A stretch of DNA of 64,000 nucleotides from Dehalococcoidia bacterium (GCA_021295955.1 JAGWBJ010000016.1:1-64000), one strand, 5' to 3'. Counted from the stretch's first letter, positions 19,137 through 28,575 are shown. Notes: generated from the letters alone by a model not told the origin. A program made the numbers and translations.

Positions 19137-19511
19137 CTACTCGTCTTTCTGGGTGATCTCCAGGCGCACGCCCTCGGGGCCCTCCACGAAGGCGCCCTTC
19201 TGTCCGTAGGGGTTCACGAAGTGCTCCAGCACCCGCCCGCCGCTGGCCTCGACGCTGGCCAGGGTGGCCGTAAGGTCCGAAGTGTATATGCCGACGTGCT
19301 CCAGCCCGTACCACTGGTTGGAGGTCTGCCCCGTGGTGAACCCGGTGAACATCAACGGGACCCCGCCAAGCTCCACGCGCACGGCGATGGTGCCGATGCT
19401 GGACAGCTCCCGCTCGTAGGAGAGCTCCGCGCCCAGGTTGTCGATGTACCACTGGGCGGACCTTCGGGGGTCGGGGCTCTTGAAATGGAAGTTGTTGACG
19501 CTGAACGGCAT
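19137..19511 (-). CDS. VOC/glyoxalase family protein (paralog of previous)
   Basis: NNFHFKSPDPRRSAQWYIDNLGAEL...GLEHVGIYTSDL. Confidence 0.8.
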   Translation of the reverse strand: MPFSVNNFHFKSPDPRRSAQWYIDNLGAELSYERELSSIGTIAVRVELGGVPLMFTGFTTGQTSNQWYGLEHVGIYTSDLTATLASVEASGGRVLEHFVNPYGQKGAFVEGPEGVRLEITQKDE

Positions 19512-19743
19512 GACTCACCTCCGGGAATGGACGCCGGGAGAACACCCGTAGAATAGCCCCCCGGCCGGACGCGGTCAAGGTCTCGACGGGGCCACGACCA
19601 GGGCCCCTCGGGGCGCGGCGCCGTTCTTGACACCCAGTTGGCCCGGTGATAGTCTGCCCACTAGGCCGCCCGGTGGCTGGACAGCCGGGTTCCGGCGTGC
19701 CGCCGGCGCTCGGAGCCGGGACGGCGGCCAAGGGGGGACGCCC

Positions 19744-20904
19744 ATGAAAGATCAGGTAGAGGTCTTTTTCCACTCGCAGCAACCCTACACTCACGTGGAG
19801 GAGGACGACCTCAAGAACTACCCCTCCCGCATCCAGTTCCCCAACGACAGGTTCGATCCCAAGAAGGCCGTCCAGCTATACAACCAGTACCACGAGCAGT
19901 ACGTCTGCGCCGACGAGAGCGGCCTGGACGGCATCATGACCAACGAACACCACGCCGCCTACTGGAACATGAAGCCCTCGGCCAACCTGGACGCCGCCGT
20001 CATCGCCAAGATCACCAAGAGGGTGAAGATAGCCATCCTGGGCAACATACTCCCCATCAACGACCCCATCAGGATGGCCGAAGAGATCGCCATGCTGGAC
20101 CTCTACTCCAACGGCCGGCTCATCTCGGGCTTCGTCCGGGGCAGCCCGACCGAGACCCTTCAGGCGGGGTTAGACCCCAGCGAGAACCGGGAGAGGTTCG
20201 AGGAGTCGCACGACCTGATCATCAAGGCCTGGACAACCCCCGGGCCCTTCCGCTACGAGGGAAAGCACTTCCACTACCGGAACGTCAACCCCTGGGTGCT
20301 GCCCATCCAGAAGCCCCATCCTCCCATATGGTTCCCCGGCGGCAGCAGCCCCGAGAGCCTGAACTGGGCAGCAACCCACCAGTACACCTACATAAACCTC
20401 GGCGCCATCCTGGACCTGACCCTGGACCTGAAGAGGATGTACATCGAAACGGCCCGGGAGGTGGGGTTCACCCCGGGTCCCGAGCACTTTGGCTACCAGC
20501 TAAGGTGCTTCTGCGCCGACACCGACGAGACGGCCCAGGAGATAGGCCGGAATTTCATGTGGACCGTGGACCACAGGCTCCGGGGGCCCCGTGAGCACAA
20601 CGACCCGCCGGGCTACCAGTCCCGCGCGGCCTCGGTGCTGATGAAGCGCCGCCCGGGCTCCAGCGCCCGGGGCAGGGCCATGACCTACGAGGAGCTCCAG
20701 GACATCAACACGGTGGTCGTGGGCAGCCCGGAGACGGTGACGCGCAAGCTGCGGAACCTGGTGGAGGCCCTGGACCCCGGATACCTGATACTCATCGGCA
20801 TCGACGGACCCATCCCCCACAAGCATATGCTGCGCTCCCTGGAGCTGCTGGGCACGGAGGTCATCCCCGCCCTCCACGAGGTCAAGCTCCAGCCCTACGA
20901 GTAG
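19744..20904 (+). CDS. LLM-class flavin-dependent oxidoreductase
   Basis: DGIMTNEHH, ILGNILPINDPIRMAEEIAMLDLYSNGRLISGFVRG. Confidence 0.85.
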   Translation: MKDQVEVFFHSQQPYTHVEEDDLKNYPSRIQFPNDRFDPKKAVQLYNQYHEQYVCADESGLDGIMTNEHHAAYWNMKPSANLDAAVIAKITKRVKIAILGNILPINDPIRMAEEIAMLDLYSNGRLISGFVRGSPTETLQAGLDPSENRERFEESHDLIIKAWTTPGPFRYEGKHFHYRNVNPWVLPIQKPHPPIWFPGGSSPESLNWAATHQYTYINLGAILDLTLDLKRMYIETAREVGFTPGPEHFGYQLRCFCADTDETAQEIGRNFMWTVDHRLRGPREHNDPPGYQSRAASVLMKRRPGSSARGRAMTYEELQDINTVVVGSPETVTRKLRNLVEALDPGYLILIGIDGPIPHKHMLRSLELLGTEVIPALHEVKLQPYE

Positions 20905-20929
20905 CCCCGCACGCGCCTGCCCCACCGGG

Positions 20930-21058
20930 GTACCGTTGCATAACTCCCTGGGCGGTATTCTCCGAACGATCCCCTGGGCGTTATTCTCCTTTGTGCCATT
21001 GCCCAAACGGTCCCCTGTGTGTCATTCCCGGCATGCGGCCCCTGTGTGTCATTCCGAA
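20930..21058. repeat. degenerate tandem repeat (about 4 units containing CCCCTGKGYGTNATTC)
   Basis: ctccctgggcggtattc / atcccctgggcgttattc / gtcccctgtgtgtcattc / gcccctgtgtgtcattc. Confidence 0.55.
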
Positions 21059-21144
21059 CGCGGCGAAGCGGCGTGAGGAATCTATTCTTCCCGGCGCTTA
21101 CTGGTCCTGCGGCCTCGTGGCCCGCGTGCCCGTTGCAGGTCACT

Positions 21145-21415
21145 TGGATTCCTCGTCGACTCGGAATGGCATTGAGGGGCTCGGCATTGGCATGGCCTTG
21201 TGAAGGCTGCGTATGGGGATGAAAACGGCGGCGCCATCCGCACCGTCATTCCGGCCCCTGACCGGAATCCATGGGTGGGGGGGCCTTCGGACGCGCAGAA
21301 CGCGGGCGGATACGCAGAAGGCGGGGACCTGCGGAGACCGGCGGATGGCTATGCCCCTCCCATCCCCTGGATTCCCGCGTGCGCGGGAATGACGGGTGGG
21401 CGATTTGCCACGAGG
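21145..21415 (+). repeat. dispersed modular palindromic intergenic element, full copy
   Basis: Contains cctcgtcgactcggaatg, ggccttgtgaaggctgcgtatggggatgaaaa, cattccggcccctgaccggaatcc, cggcggatggctatgcccctcccat and ggattcccgcgtgcgcgggaatgacgggtgggcgat; same module order as 26108..26535. Confidence 0.75.
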
Positions 21416-21507
21416 GTGAACCCGGTACCGTAGGCAGCGAGGAAGAGGTCCCCGGGGTCTCGGGCTGGGAGCGCGGGTTTCGGTCAGCCGGTTCCAGGCC
21501 GGGCCGC

Positions 21508-21750
21508 TTAGCCGGAGCGCAGGGCGGCGTCTATGACGCCCGCCAGACGCTCCGTCTCGGCGGGCACGTCCTCGGGCTCCACGGGGATGGGCAGCTTGTC
21601 CAGCTCATCCAGCACGGCGCCCCGCAGGACCCCGGCCTCCTCAGGAGAGAGGCCCCACTGGGCAACCACGTCTTCTGGGCTGTACAGGACGACCTGGCGA
21701 AAGCCGTAGTCCGCGATCGCCTTTCCCGCGATCTCCACCAAAGCGCTCAT
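21508..21750 (-). CDS. small hypothetical protein (80 aa)
   Basis: MSALVEIAGKAIADYGFRQVVLYSPEDVVAQWGLSPEEAGVL...; sits just downstream of the SDR gene on the same strand. Confidence 0.55.
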   Translation of the reverse strand: MSALVEIAGKAIADYGFRQVVLYSPEDVVAQWGLSPEEAGVLRGAVLDELDKLPIPVEPEDVPAETERLAGVIDAALRSG

Positions 21751-21767
21751 GCTGCCGCTCCCACGGA

Positions 21768-22532
21768 TCAGTGTGCCCCCGACCCGGCTCCGCCGTCCAC
21801 CAGAAATGTGCTGCCGCTGACGAAGGACGCCTCGTCCGAGGCCAGGAACAGTACCGTGTTGGCGATCTCTTCGGGCTTCCCCGCCCGTCGCATGGGGTGC
21901 TCCCGGCCCCGGCTCTCGAACTCCATGGTGCTGGCCGTGCTGCCGCGCATCTGGGGCGTGTCGATGGGCCCGGGGGCGATGGCGTTTATCCGTATGCCCT
22001 GGGAGGTGTACTGGGCCGCCGCCGTGGTCGTCAGGTGGATGACCCCCGCCTTGCTTACGCCGTAAGGCAAAGACGTGCCGTAGCCCCGCAGCCCCGCCTG
22101 GGAGGAGATGTTCACTATGGAGCCCCCGCCGCTCTGCACCATCGCCGGTATCGCGTACTTGCAGCAGAAGAACAGCCCCTTCAGGTTGGTGGACATGATC
22201 AGGTCCCAGTCGCGCTCGTCCACCTCGGCCAGGGGAGGGGTACGGATGAGTATGGCCGCGGCGTTCACCAAGGCGTCCAGCCTGCCGAAGCGTGCGACTG
22301 TGGCGTCCACCATCCCCTTGACGCTCTCGGGCTTGGACACGTCCACGGGGACGAAGCACACGTTGTCGCCGTACTCGCCTCCCATGGACACCGTCTCCTC
22401 GCCGCCCCGGCGGTTGCGGTCGGCCACGGCCACCTTGGCCCCCTCCTCCAGGAACCGGAGGGCGGTGACGCGGCCGATACCCGATGACCCGCCCGTGACG
22501 ATGGCCACCTTGTCCTTGAGCCTGTCTGCCAT
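21768..22532 (-). CDS. SDR family oxidoreductase
   Basis: DKVAIVTGGSSGIGR, NISSQAGLRGYGTSLPYGVSKAGV, FLVDGG. Confidence 0.88.
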   Translation of the reverse strand: MADRLKDKVAIVTGGSSGIGRVTALRFLEEGAKVAVADRNRRGGEETVSMGGEYGDNVCFVPVDVSKPESVKGMVDATVARFGRLDALVNAAAILIRTPPLAEVDERDWDLIMSTNLKGLFFCCKYAIPAMVQSGGGSIVNISSQAGLRGYGTSLPYGVSKAGVIHLTTTAAAQYTSQGIRINAIAPGPIDTPQMRGSTASTMEFESRGREHPMRRAGKPEEIANTVLFLASDEASFVSGSTFLVDGGAGSGAH

Positions 22533-22708
22533 GCTTCGACCCTCGCCCGGTATTACGACATAGCCGGACCCGCCTGCGGGCTGGCCCACATTATAGGTCC
22601 GGCCCGCCGCCCCGGTCAACGACCGGACCCCGGGGGTCCCAGCCGGGGGGGCCGGTGTTATAATATGGCCTGTTCCGTACAACGCAGTAATCCAGGCAAG
22701 GAGGCACC

Positions 22709-23500
22709 ATGGCCAGCGGAAGGGGAGTACCTGTCAACAAGACCAAAGCCAAGGCCCAGGCGGGTCAGATAGCCCAGGGGGCCCTCATGACGTTCCACTC
22801 CCCCGAGACGGTGGAGATGCTGGGGGCATTGGGCTTTGACTTCGTGACGCTGGACCTGGAGCACGAAGCCTACGACGAGCTGGCCCTGGTGCACAGCATA
22901 CGGGCCGCGGAGGCCTTCGGCATGACCGCCATCGTGCGGCTCGCCAACGACCCTGACCTGGTCCTGCGCCTGCTGGACGGCGGGGCCCAGGGCATCCACA
23001 TCCCCCGGGTGAACACCAAGCGGGACGCCGAGCAGGCGGTGGAGGCCAGCCGGTTCTACCCCCAGGGAAAGCGCACCTTCTACGCCACCGGCCGGTCGGG
23101 GAGCTACGGGCTGGGCATGACCGAGGAGGAGTACGCCGAGGCATCCAACCGCGAAACCCTGGTCATCCTCCAGGTCGAGGAGCAGGAGGGCATAGAGAAC
23201 CTGGACGACATACTGTCGGTGGACGGAGTGGACGCCATCCAATTCGGCCCCAAGGACCTATGGCAGTCCATGGGGATGCCCGACCGCAGTGAGGTGTGGA
23301 AGATTATCGACGACTCTCTCGTCAAGGTGGCTGAGGCCGGCAGGTGGGGGAGCATGGTGTGCTGGATGGACTCGGACGTGAAGACGGCCCAGGCCAGGTA
23401 CAAGGAGCAGGGAGTGCGCCTGGTCACCGTCTCCCCCAAAGAGCTCCTGGCCCACGGCGCCGGGTTCTACCTTGGCCAGGCCGCCCAGGCGACCGGCTAA
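22709..23500 (+). CDS. HpcH/HpaI aldolase/citrate lyase family protein
   Basis: GFDFVTLDLEHEAYDE, LLDGGAQGIHIPRVNT, FGPKDLWQSMG. Confidence 0.85.
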   Translation: MASGRGVPVNKTKAKAQAGQIAQGALMTFHSPETVEMLGALGFDFVTLDLEHEAYDELALVHSIRAAEAFGMTAIVRLANDPDLVLRLLDGGAQGIHIPRVNTKRDAEQAVEASRFYPQGKRTFYATGRSGSYGLGMTEEEYAEASNRETLVILQVEEQEGIENLDDILSVDGVDAIQFGPKDLWQSMGMPDRSEVWKIIDDSLVKVAEAGRWGSMVCWMDSDVKTAQARYKEQGVRLVTVSPKELLAHGAGFYLGQAAQATG

Positions 23501-23545
23501 CCAGTATCCCGGCTTAGAGCCCGGTCTAGAGGAGGGGGGTTCGAC

Positions 23546-24322
23546 ATGGCCTACGCAGGTCTCAGCTTGGAGGGCCAGGTGGCCCTGGTCACAGGTTCGG
23601 CCAGAGGCATCGGCAAGGCGCTGGCCATCGGACTGGCGGAGGCGGGGGCCGACGTAGCGGTATCGGACATCCCGTCGATGCTGGACGAGGCCAAGACCAC
23701 CCAGCAACTGGTGGAAGGCAAGGGCAAGAGGTGCAGGGCATACGCCCTGGACGTCTTGGACGTGGGCAACATCCAGGGCACCGTGAACCAGGTGGTCGCC
23801 GACTTCGGACGCCTGGACATTCTGGTCAACAATGCCGGAATCCGCGTCCGCCGTCTGGCCCTGGACGTGAGCCCCGAGGACTGGGACGCCGTCATCGACA
23901 CCAACCTGAAGGGCACCTTCTTCTGCGCCCAGGCCGCCGCGCGGCACATGGTGGACCAGGGCGGCGGCCGCATCATCAACATCGCCTCCCAGATGGGCAC
24001 GGTGGGGGCCACACAGCGCGCGGCCTACTGCGCCAGCAAGGGCGGCGTGGTCAACCTGACCAAGGTCCTGGCCCTGGAGTGGATCCAGCACGGGATAACG
24101 GTCAACGCCATCGGCCCCGGCCCCACCTCGACCCCGGGCATGCTGGCCGCCGACACCCGCAGCGACGAGGAGGTGGCCCAGGACATGGAGTTCCACATGC
24201 CCCTGGGACGTCGCATGGAGCCCGAGGAGCTGGTCGGCGCCTGCGTGTACCTGGCAAGCCCATCGGCCGGGGCCACCACGGGACACCACCTCATAGTGGA
24301 CGGCGGCTGGACGGCCCTGTAG
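23546..24322 (+). CDS. SDR family oxidoreductase
   Basis: VALVTGSARGIGKALA, LVNNAGIRVR, YCASKGGVVNLTK, DGGWTA. Confidence 0.9.
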   Translation: MAYAGLSLEGQVALVTGSARGIGKALAIGLAEAGADVAVSDIPSMLDEAKTTQQLVEGKGKRCRAYALDVLDVGNIQGTVNQVVADFGRLDILVNNAGIRVRRLALDVSPEDWDAVIDTNLKGTFFCAQAAARHMVDQGGGRIINIASQMGTVGATQRAAYCASKGGVVNLTKVLALEWIQHGITVNAIGPGPTSTPGMLAADTRSDEEVAQDMEFHMPLGRRMEPEELVGACVYLASPSAGATTGHHLIVDGGWTAL

Positions 24323-24381
24323 AGCCCGCGGGCAGCTCCCTTCTCCCCTGGTGATGGGAGAGGGTCAGGACAAGGGATACG

Positions 24382-24711
24382 ATGGCCTACAGCGAAGACA
24401 CCGCCCAGCGAGTACGCGGCCTCCTGGCCCGGGAGCCGGGCCTCTCGGAGCGGAAGATGTTCGGCGGTCTCTGCTTCATGGTCTCGGGAAACATGGCCTG
24501 CGGCGTGTTGAACGACGACCTGGTCATACGGGTCGGACCCAAGGGACACGAGGACGCCGTCAGCCAACCCCACGCCAGGCCCATGGACTTCACGGGCCGC
24601 CCCATGAAGGGCATGGTCTACGTGGGCCCCGGCGGCCTAGAGTCTCCCGAGGAGTTGCAGTCGTGGGTGGAGCGCGGCCTGCGATTCGCCCGGTCGCTGC
24701 CGCCCAAGTAA
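24382..24711 (+). CDS. TfoX N-terminal-domain protein
   Basis: ERKMFGGLCFMVSGNMACGVLNDDLVIRVG. Confidence 0.85.
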   Translation: MAYSEDTAQRVRGLLAREPGLSERKMFGGLCFMVSGNMACGVLNDDLVIRVGPKGHEDAVSQPHARPMDFTGRPMKGMVYVGPGGLESPEELQSWVERGLRFARSLPPK

Positions 24712-24783
24712 CGGATACGTCTCCGCCTCTCCCGGGCCGGGATACACTCTACTACACGGTCTCCCCCACGGCGTCCGGGCCGC

Positions 24784-24812
24784 TGGACGCTCCCCTCGGC
24801 GTGGGCTATAAT
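24784..24812 (+). promoter_or_regulatory. putative sigma70 promoter (TGGACG-N17-TATAAT) upstream of acetamidase/formamidase gene
   Basis: Read from sequence; followed immediately by a 10-bp tandem repeat. Confidence 0.5.
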
Positions 24813-24813
24813 T

Positions 24814-24843
24814 CCGGTGCCGCCCGGTGCCGCCCGGTGCCGC
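24814..24843. repeat. CCGGTGCCGC x3 tandem repeat in the 5' UTR
   Basis: Three perfect 10-bp copies. Confidence 0.9.
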
Positions 24844-24906
24844 CCACAGGCACTTCCCATTCAGCCGCCACGTCCCAAGGGACGGGACCATCTCAGGAGG
24901 ACGGAC

Positions 24907-26013
24907 ATGAAGAGTATCGAGCTGGACTACAGCAAGCGTTGCGCCGACGAGCCCTCCAAGGGGCACAACCGCTGGCATCCCGACATCCCGCCCGCCGTCG
25001 AGGCTGACCCCGGCGAGGAGGTGGTGATACAGACCAGGAACGCCTTCGACGGCGAGGTCACGCCCGCCTCCAAGAACGAGGACCTACGGAGCCCCAACCT
25101 GGGCGTGGTCCACCCCCTGACCGGTCCGGTCTACGTGAAGGGGGCCGAGCCCGGCGACCTGCTGGAGTGCAACATCCTGAACGTAGAGCCCGCCAAGTGG
25201 GGCTTTACCACCATCATTCCCGGCTTCGGGTTCCTGCGGGACCTGTACACCGAGCCCTACGTCGTCCACTGGAACATCGACGGAGACTACGCCGAGTCGG
25301 AGCAGCTCCCCGGGGTCCGGGTGCCCGGCGCCTCCTTCATGGGGGTCATCGGCGTGGCCCCCTCCAGGCAGCTTCTCGAGGAGACCATCGCCCGGGAGGC
25401 CGAGCTCCTGAGCCGGGGCGGCGCCGTCCTGGGACCGGACCCGGCAGGCGCCGTACCCACCACCGAGCCCATCGCCTCCGAGGCCCTGAGGACCGTCCCT
25501 CCCAGGGAGAACGGCGGCAACATGGACATAAAGCAGCTCAGCTCGGGCACCCGGCTGATGCTTCCGGTGTTCACCGAGGGGGCGCTGTTCTCCGCCGGCG
25601 ACGCCCACTTCGCTCAGGGAGACTCGGAGTGCTGCGGCACCGCGGTGGAGATGGACTCCACCCTCCACGTGAGCTTCCGGCTGCGCAAGGGCGAGGCCGC
25701 CAGCCGCAACATCCGCTTCCCAATCTTCGAGCGGGACACCTACTTTATCCGCCCGGAGACGGCGGTGCCCCAACGCTTCCTGGCCACGACGGGGATGTGC
25801 ATCGACAGCGAGGGCAAGAACCAGTCTGAGGACGCCACCCTGGCGGCGCGGAACGCCCTGACCAGCATGATCCAGCTTCTGATGGAGCGGGGCTGGAGCC
25901 GGGAGCAGGCCTACTGCATCTGCAGCGTGGCCGTCGACCTGAAGCTCAGTGAGATGGTCGACGTGCCCAATTTCGTGGTGTCGGCCTTCCTGCCCCTGGA
26001 CATATTCCGGTAG
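24907..26013 (+). CDS. acetamidase/formamidase family protein
   Basis: GHNRWHPDIPPAVEADPGEEVVIQTRNAFDGE, PGFGFLRD, DAHFAQGDSE. Confidence 0.88.
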   Translation: MKSIELDYSKRCADEPSKGHNRWHPDIPPAVEADPGEEVVIQTRNAFDGEVTPASKNEDLRSPNLGVVHPLTGPVYVKGAEPGDLLECNILNVEPAKWGFTTIIPGFGFLRDLYTEPYVVHWNIDGDYAESEQLPGVRVPGASFMGVIGVAPSRQLLEETIAREAELLSRGGAVLGPDPAGAVPTTEPIASEALRTVPPRENGGNMDIKQLSSGTRLMLPVFTEGALFSAGDAHFAQGDSECCGTAVEMDSTLHVSFRLRKGEAASRNIRFPIFERDTYFIRPETAVPQRFLATTGMCIDSEGKNQSEDATLAARNALTSMIQLLMERGWSREQAYCICSVAVDLKLSEMVDVPNFVVSAFLPLDIFR

Positions 26014-26107
26014 CGGGCCTCATTGGCTGGGTGGCTGTCGTAGGGGCGCCCCTCGTGGGCGCCTTGGCCTTCACAGGGCCTTGGCCAATGGCCGCCCGGG
26101 AACCCTC

Positions 26108-26535
26108 GACGGGGACTCACGATTCCTCGCCTGCGGGCTCGGAATGACAGGGCCTTGTGAAGGCCACGTATGGGGATGAAAATAACAGTCCCCTCCTCAC
26201 CGCCATTCCGGCCCACGAGCCGGAATCTAGGGGTGTTGGGGGGCCTCCTCCAGATGCGTAGAAGGAAGGACCAGAGGAGATCGGCGGATGGCTATGCCCC
26301 TCTCCTCCCCTGGGTTCCGGCCTTCGGAACGACGGGGATGAAAATGGCGGTCCCCTCCTGACCGCCATTCCGGCGCACGAGCCGGAATCCACAGGAGGGT
26401 TGGGGGGCCTCGTTCGGATGCGTAGAAGGAAGAACCAGAGGAGATCGGCGGATGGCTATGCCCCTCCCATCTCCTGGATTCCCGCGTGCGCGGGAATGAC
26501 GGGTGGGTAGGGAGGAATGACGGGTGGGCGATTCG
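26108..26535 (+). repeat. dispersed modular palindromic intergenic element, with an internal tandem duplication
   Basis: Two consecutive copies of ggggatgaaaat..cggtcccctcctnaccgccattccggc..gagccggaatc...gatgcgtagaaggaag.accagaggagatcggcggatggctatgcccctc. Confidence 0.8.
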
Positions 26536-26650
26536 TCAACAGGGATGCTACAAGTTATTTCATGGCAATGACAGGGTAGCCGAGGATCCCCGCCCCCAAC
26601 CCTGGAATCCGGCTCTGGGGCCGGAATGACGGTGGGAAGAGACTCGTCCC

Positions 26651-27403
26651 CTACCCGATGACGGTGGGGGCCATGGTGCCGTCGGGGGCGACCCGGAGGG
26701 TCATGTCTCCCACGCCGTCGTGGCTCAGCATGATGCGCAGGCTGTCATCCCCGCTGAAGTACTCCACGGCGTTGCCCTCTCCCAGCCGGAAGGCCCGGTC
26801 GTGGCCGGGATAGAAGATCCGGGAGGAGCTGAGCAGCTTCCTTACGCTCTCGGCCGCCTCCTTCTCGTCCCAGAAGATTATCATCGGCTGGCCTGTGACC
26901 ACCGAGTTGGCCCACGGCAGGGCGTCGCCGGAGATGGCCACCTGACCCTCGGGAGTGTCCACCAAGACGCTGATGTGCCCCTTGGTATGCCCCGGAGTCT
27001 CCAGAATACGCACCCCCGGCTCGATCTCGGCCCCCTCCACGACCTTCTCCACGTCCCTGCCCTCCAGGGTGTTCAGGAAGTACCTGGCCGTGGCCAGGTC
27101 GGGCCTCTTGGGGTCCCTGGCGTACTCCAGCTCCTTGGGGTGTATCATGATCTTGGCGTTGGGGAACATGTCGGTGTTCTGGCAGTGGTCCCAGTGGGCG
27201 TGGGTCAGGACCACGCCGTGGATGTCCTCCCTGGGCACGTTGGCGCGCTCCAACGCTGCGGCAAGCTGGTTGGCGCGGCCCTGGTGCCCGACGTCGACCA
27301 GGATGTTGGTCCTGCCGCGCAGCAGGGCGATGGTGCACAACCCCAGGTTCCCCTGGTCGGTGTTGACATGGAACCCCGTTAGCAGATGCGTTATCTCCGG
27401 CAT
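26651..27403 (-). CDS. MBL-fold metallo-hydrolase
   Basis: LTHAHWDHCQN, PGHTKGHISVLV, ISGDALPW; RBS gaggag upstream of ATG. Confidence 0.85.
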   Translation of the reverse strand: MPEITHLLTGFHVNTDQGNLGLCTIALLRGRTNILVDVGHQGRANQLAAALERANVPREDIHGVVLTHAHWDHCQNTDMFPNAKIMIHPKELEYARDPKRPDLATARYFLNTLEGRDVEKVVEGAEIEPGVRILETPGHTKGHISVLVDTPEGQVAISGDALPWANSVVTGQPMIIFWDEKEAAESVRKLLSSSRIFYPGHDRAFRLGEGNAVEYFSGDDSLRIMLSHDGVGDMTLRVAPDGTMAPTVIG

Positions 27404-27462
27404 GACTCTCCTCATCATTGAGTCCGGGATGGTGTCCGGGCCGTCAAGGCTGGCCTTCGGGC

Positions 27463-28329
27463 CTATCCGGCCATCGCCTCCTTGAACCGGCGTATAGCGT
27501 CGATGTGCTCCTGGGGGGAGGTGAGGCCGGCGTTCATGGTGTTGACCGACAGGTGGGTGGCCCCCAGCCCCTCCCACGCTTTCGCCTGTCTGGACCACTC
27601 GTCGGGGCCGCTGCCGGCCACGTTGACTCGGGTCTCGATGCCGATGGAGGCGGGGTCGCGGCCCGCCTCCCGGGCGTAGCCGCGCATGCGGTCCAGGATC
27701 GCCGCGGCCTTGTCGTCGGGCGGAAACTGGGGGAACCAGCCGTCGGCGATGCGCCCCACCCGCCGTATCACCGGCTCCGCTCCTCCGCCCAGCCAGACCG
27801 GGATGGGCCGCTGGACGGGGAGGGGGTTAAGGCCCGCGTTGTCGACCCTGTGCCAGCGCCCCTCGAAGTTGACTATCGCCTGGGTCCAGAGGGCCCTCAT
27901 CAAGGCGATCTGCTCCTCGCTCCGCCGTCCCCGGTTGTGGAAGTCCTCTCCCAGAGCCTCGTACTCCACGTGGTTCCAGCCGGTGCCTATCCCCAGCCTC
28001 AGCCGGCCTCCGCTGAGCACGTCCACCTCCGCCGCCTGCTTTGCCACCAGGGCCGTCTGACGCTGGCCCAGGATTATCACCGCCGTGACCAGCTCCATTC
28101 TCTCGGTGAGGGCGGCCAGGTATCCGTACACGACGAAGGGCTCGTGGAACATGTCCTTGGAGGTATAGGTGCCCGTCCATCCCTTGTGGTGGCTCGTGTC
28201 CGCGCCCAGCACGTGGTCGAAGATGATCATGTGCTCGAAGCCGAGACCCTCGGCCGCCTGGGCGTAGTCGCGCACCGCCACCGGGTCCGCGCCGATTTCG
28301 GTCTGAGGAAACACAACTCCTAGCTGCAT
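27463..28329 (-). CDS. LLM-class (possibly F420-dependent) oxidoreductase
   Basis: GVVFPQTEIGADPVAVRDYAQAAEGLGFEHMIIFDHVLG...GRLRLGIGTGWNHVEYEALG. Confidence 0.87.
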   Translation of the reverse strand: MQLGVVFPQTEIGADPVAVRDYAQAAEGLGFEHMIIFDHVLGADTSHHKGWTGTYTSKDMFHEPFVVYGYLAALTERMELVTAVIILGQRQTALVAKQAAEVDVLSGGRLRLGIGTGWNHVEYEALGEDFHNRGRRSEEQIALMRALWTQAIVNFEGRWHRVDNAGLNPLPVQRPIPVWLGGGAEPVIRRVGRIADGWFPQFPPDDKAAAILDRMRGYAREAGRDPASIGIETRVNVAGSGPDEWSRQAKAWEGLGATHLSVNTMNAGLTSPQEHIDAIRRFKEAMAG

Positions 28330-28480
28330 AGCGACTCCCTTCGCACGTATCGGAGATAGAACCGTGGCTCTTGGGGACGTTCCGACGGCTCGGGGGGATT
28401 ATATCACGGGCCCAGTCCCGGAAAGGCCGCCGAGCCCCTTCGCCCAAGTAGGTCTGACGGCATTGGCCGGAATTGCCGAT

Positions 28481-28575
28481 GGCCTTATGAGGGCTACGTA
28501 TGGGGATGAAAATGACGATGCCCCCCCCACCGCCATTCCGGCCCCGGAGCCGGGATCCAGGGGCGGCGTGGGGGT
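28481..28575 (+). repeat. dispersed palindromic intergenic element, partial copy
   Basis: ggccttatgagggctacgtatggggatgaaaatgacg...accgccattccggccccggagccgggatcc. Confidence 0.65.

Noticed and set aside
17784-19556. 590-aa plus-strand ORF opposite the enolase-superfamily and VOC genes
   Set aside because: Low-complexity, His/Gly/Arg-rich shadow translation; the minus strand carries recognisable families.
26117-26392. Small ORFs in the 26-kb repeat region as short proteins
   Set aside because: They fall entirely within the palindromic repeat element and lack RBS and conserved-domain support.
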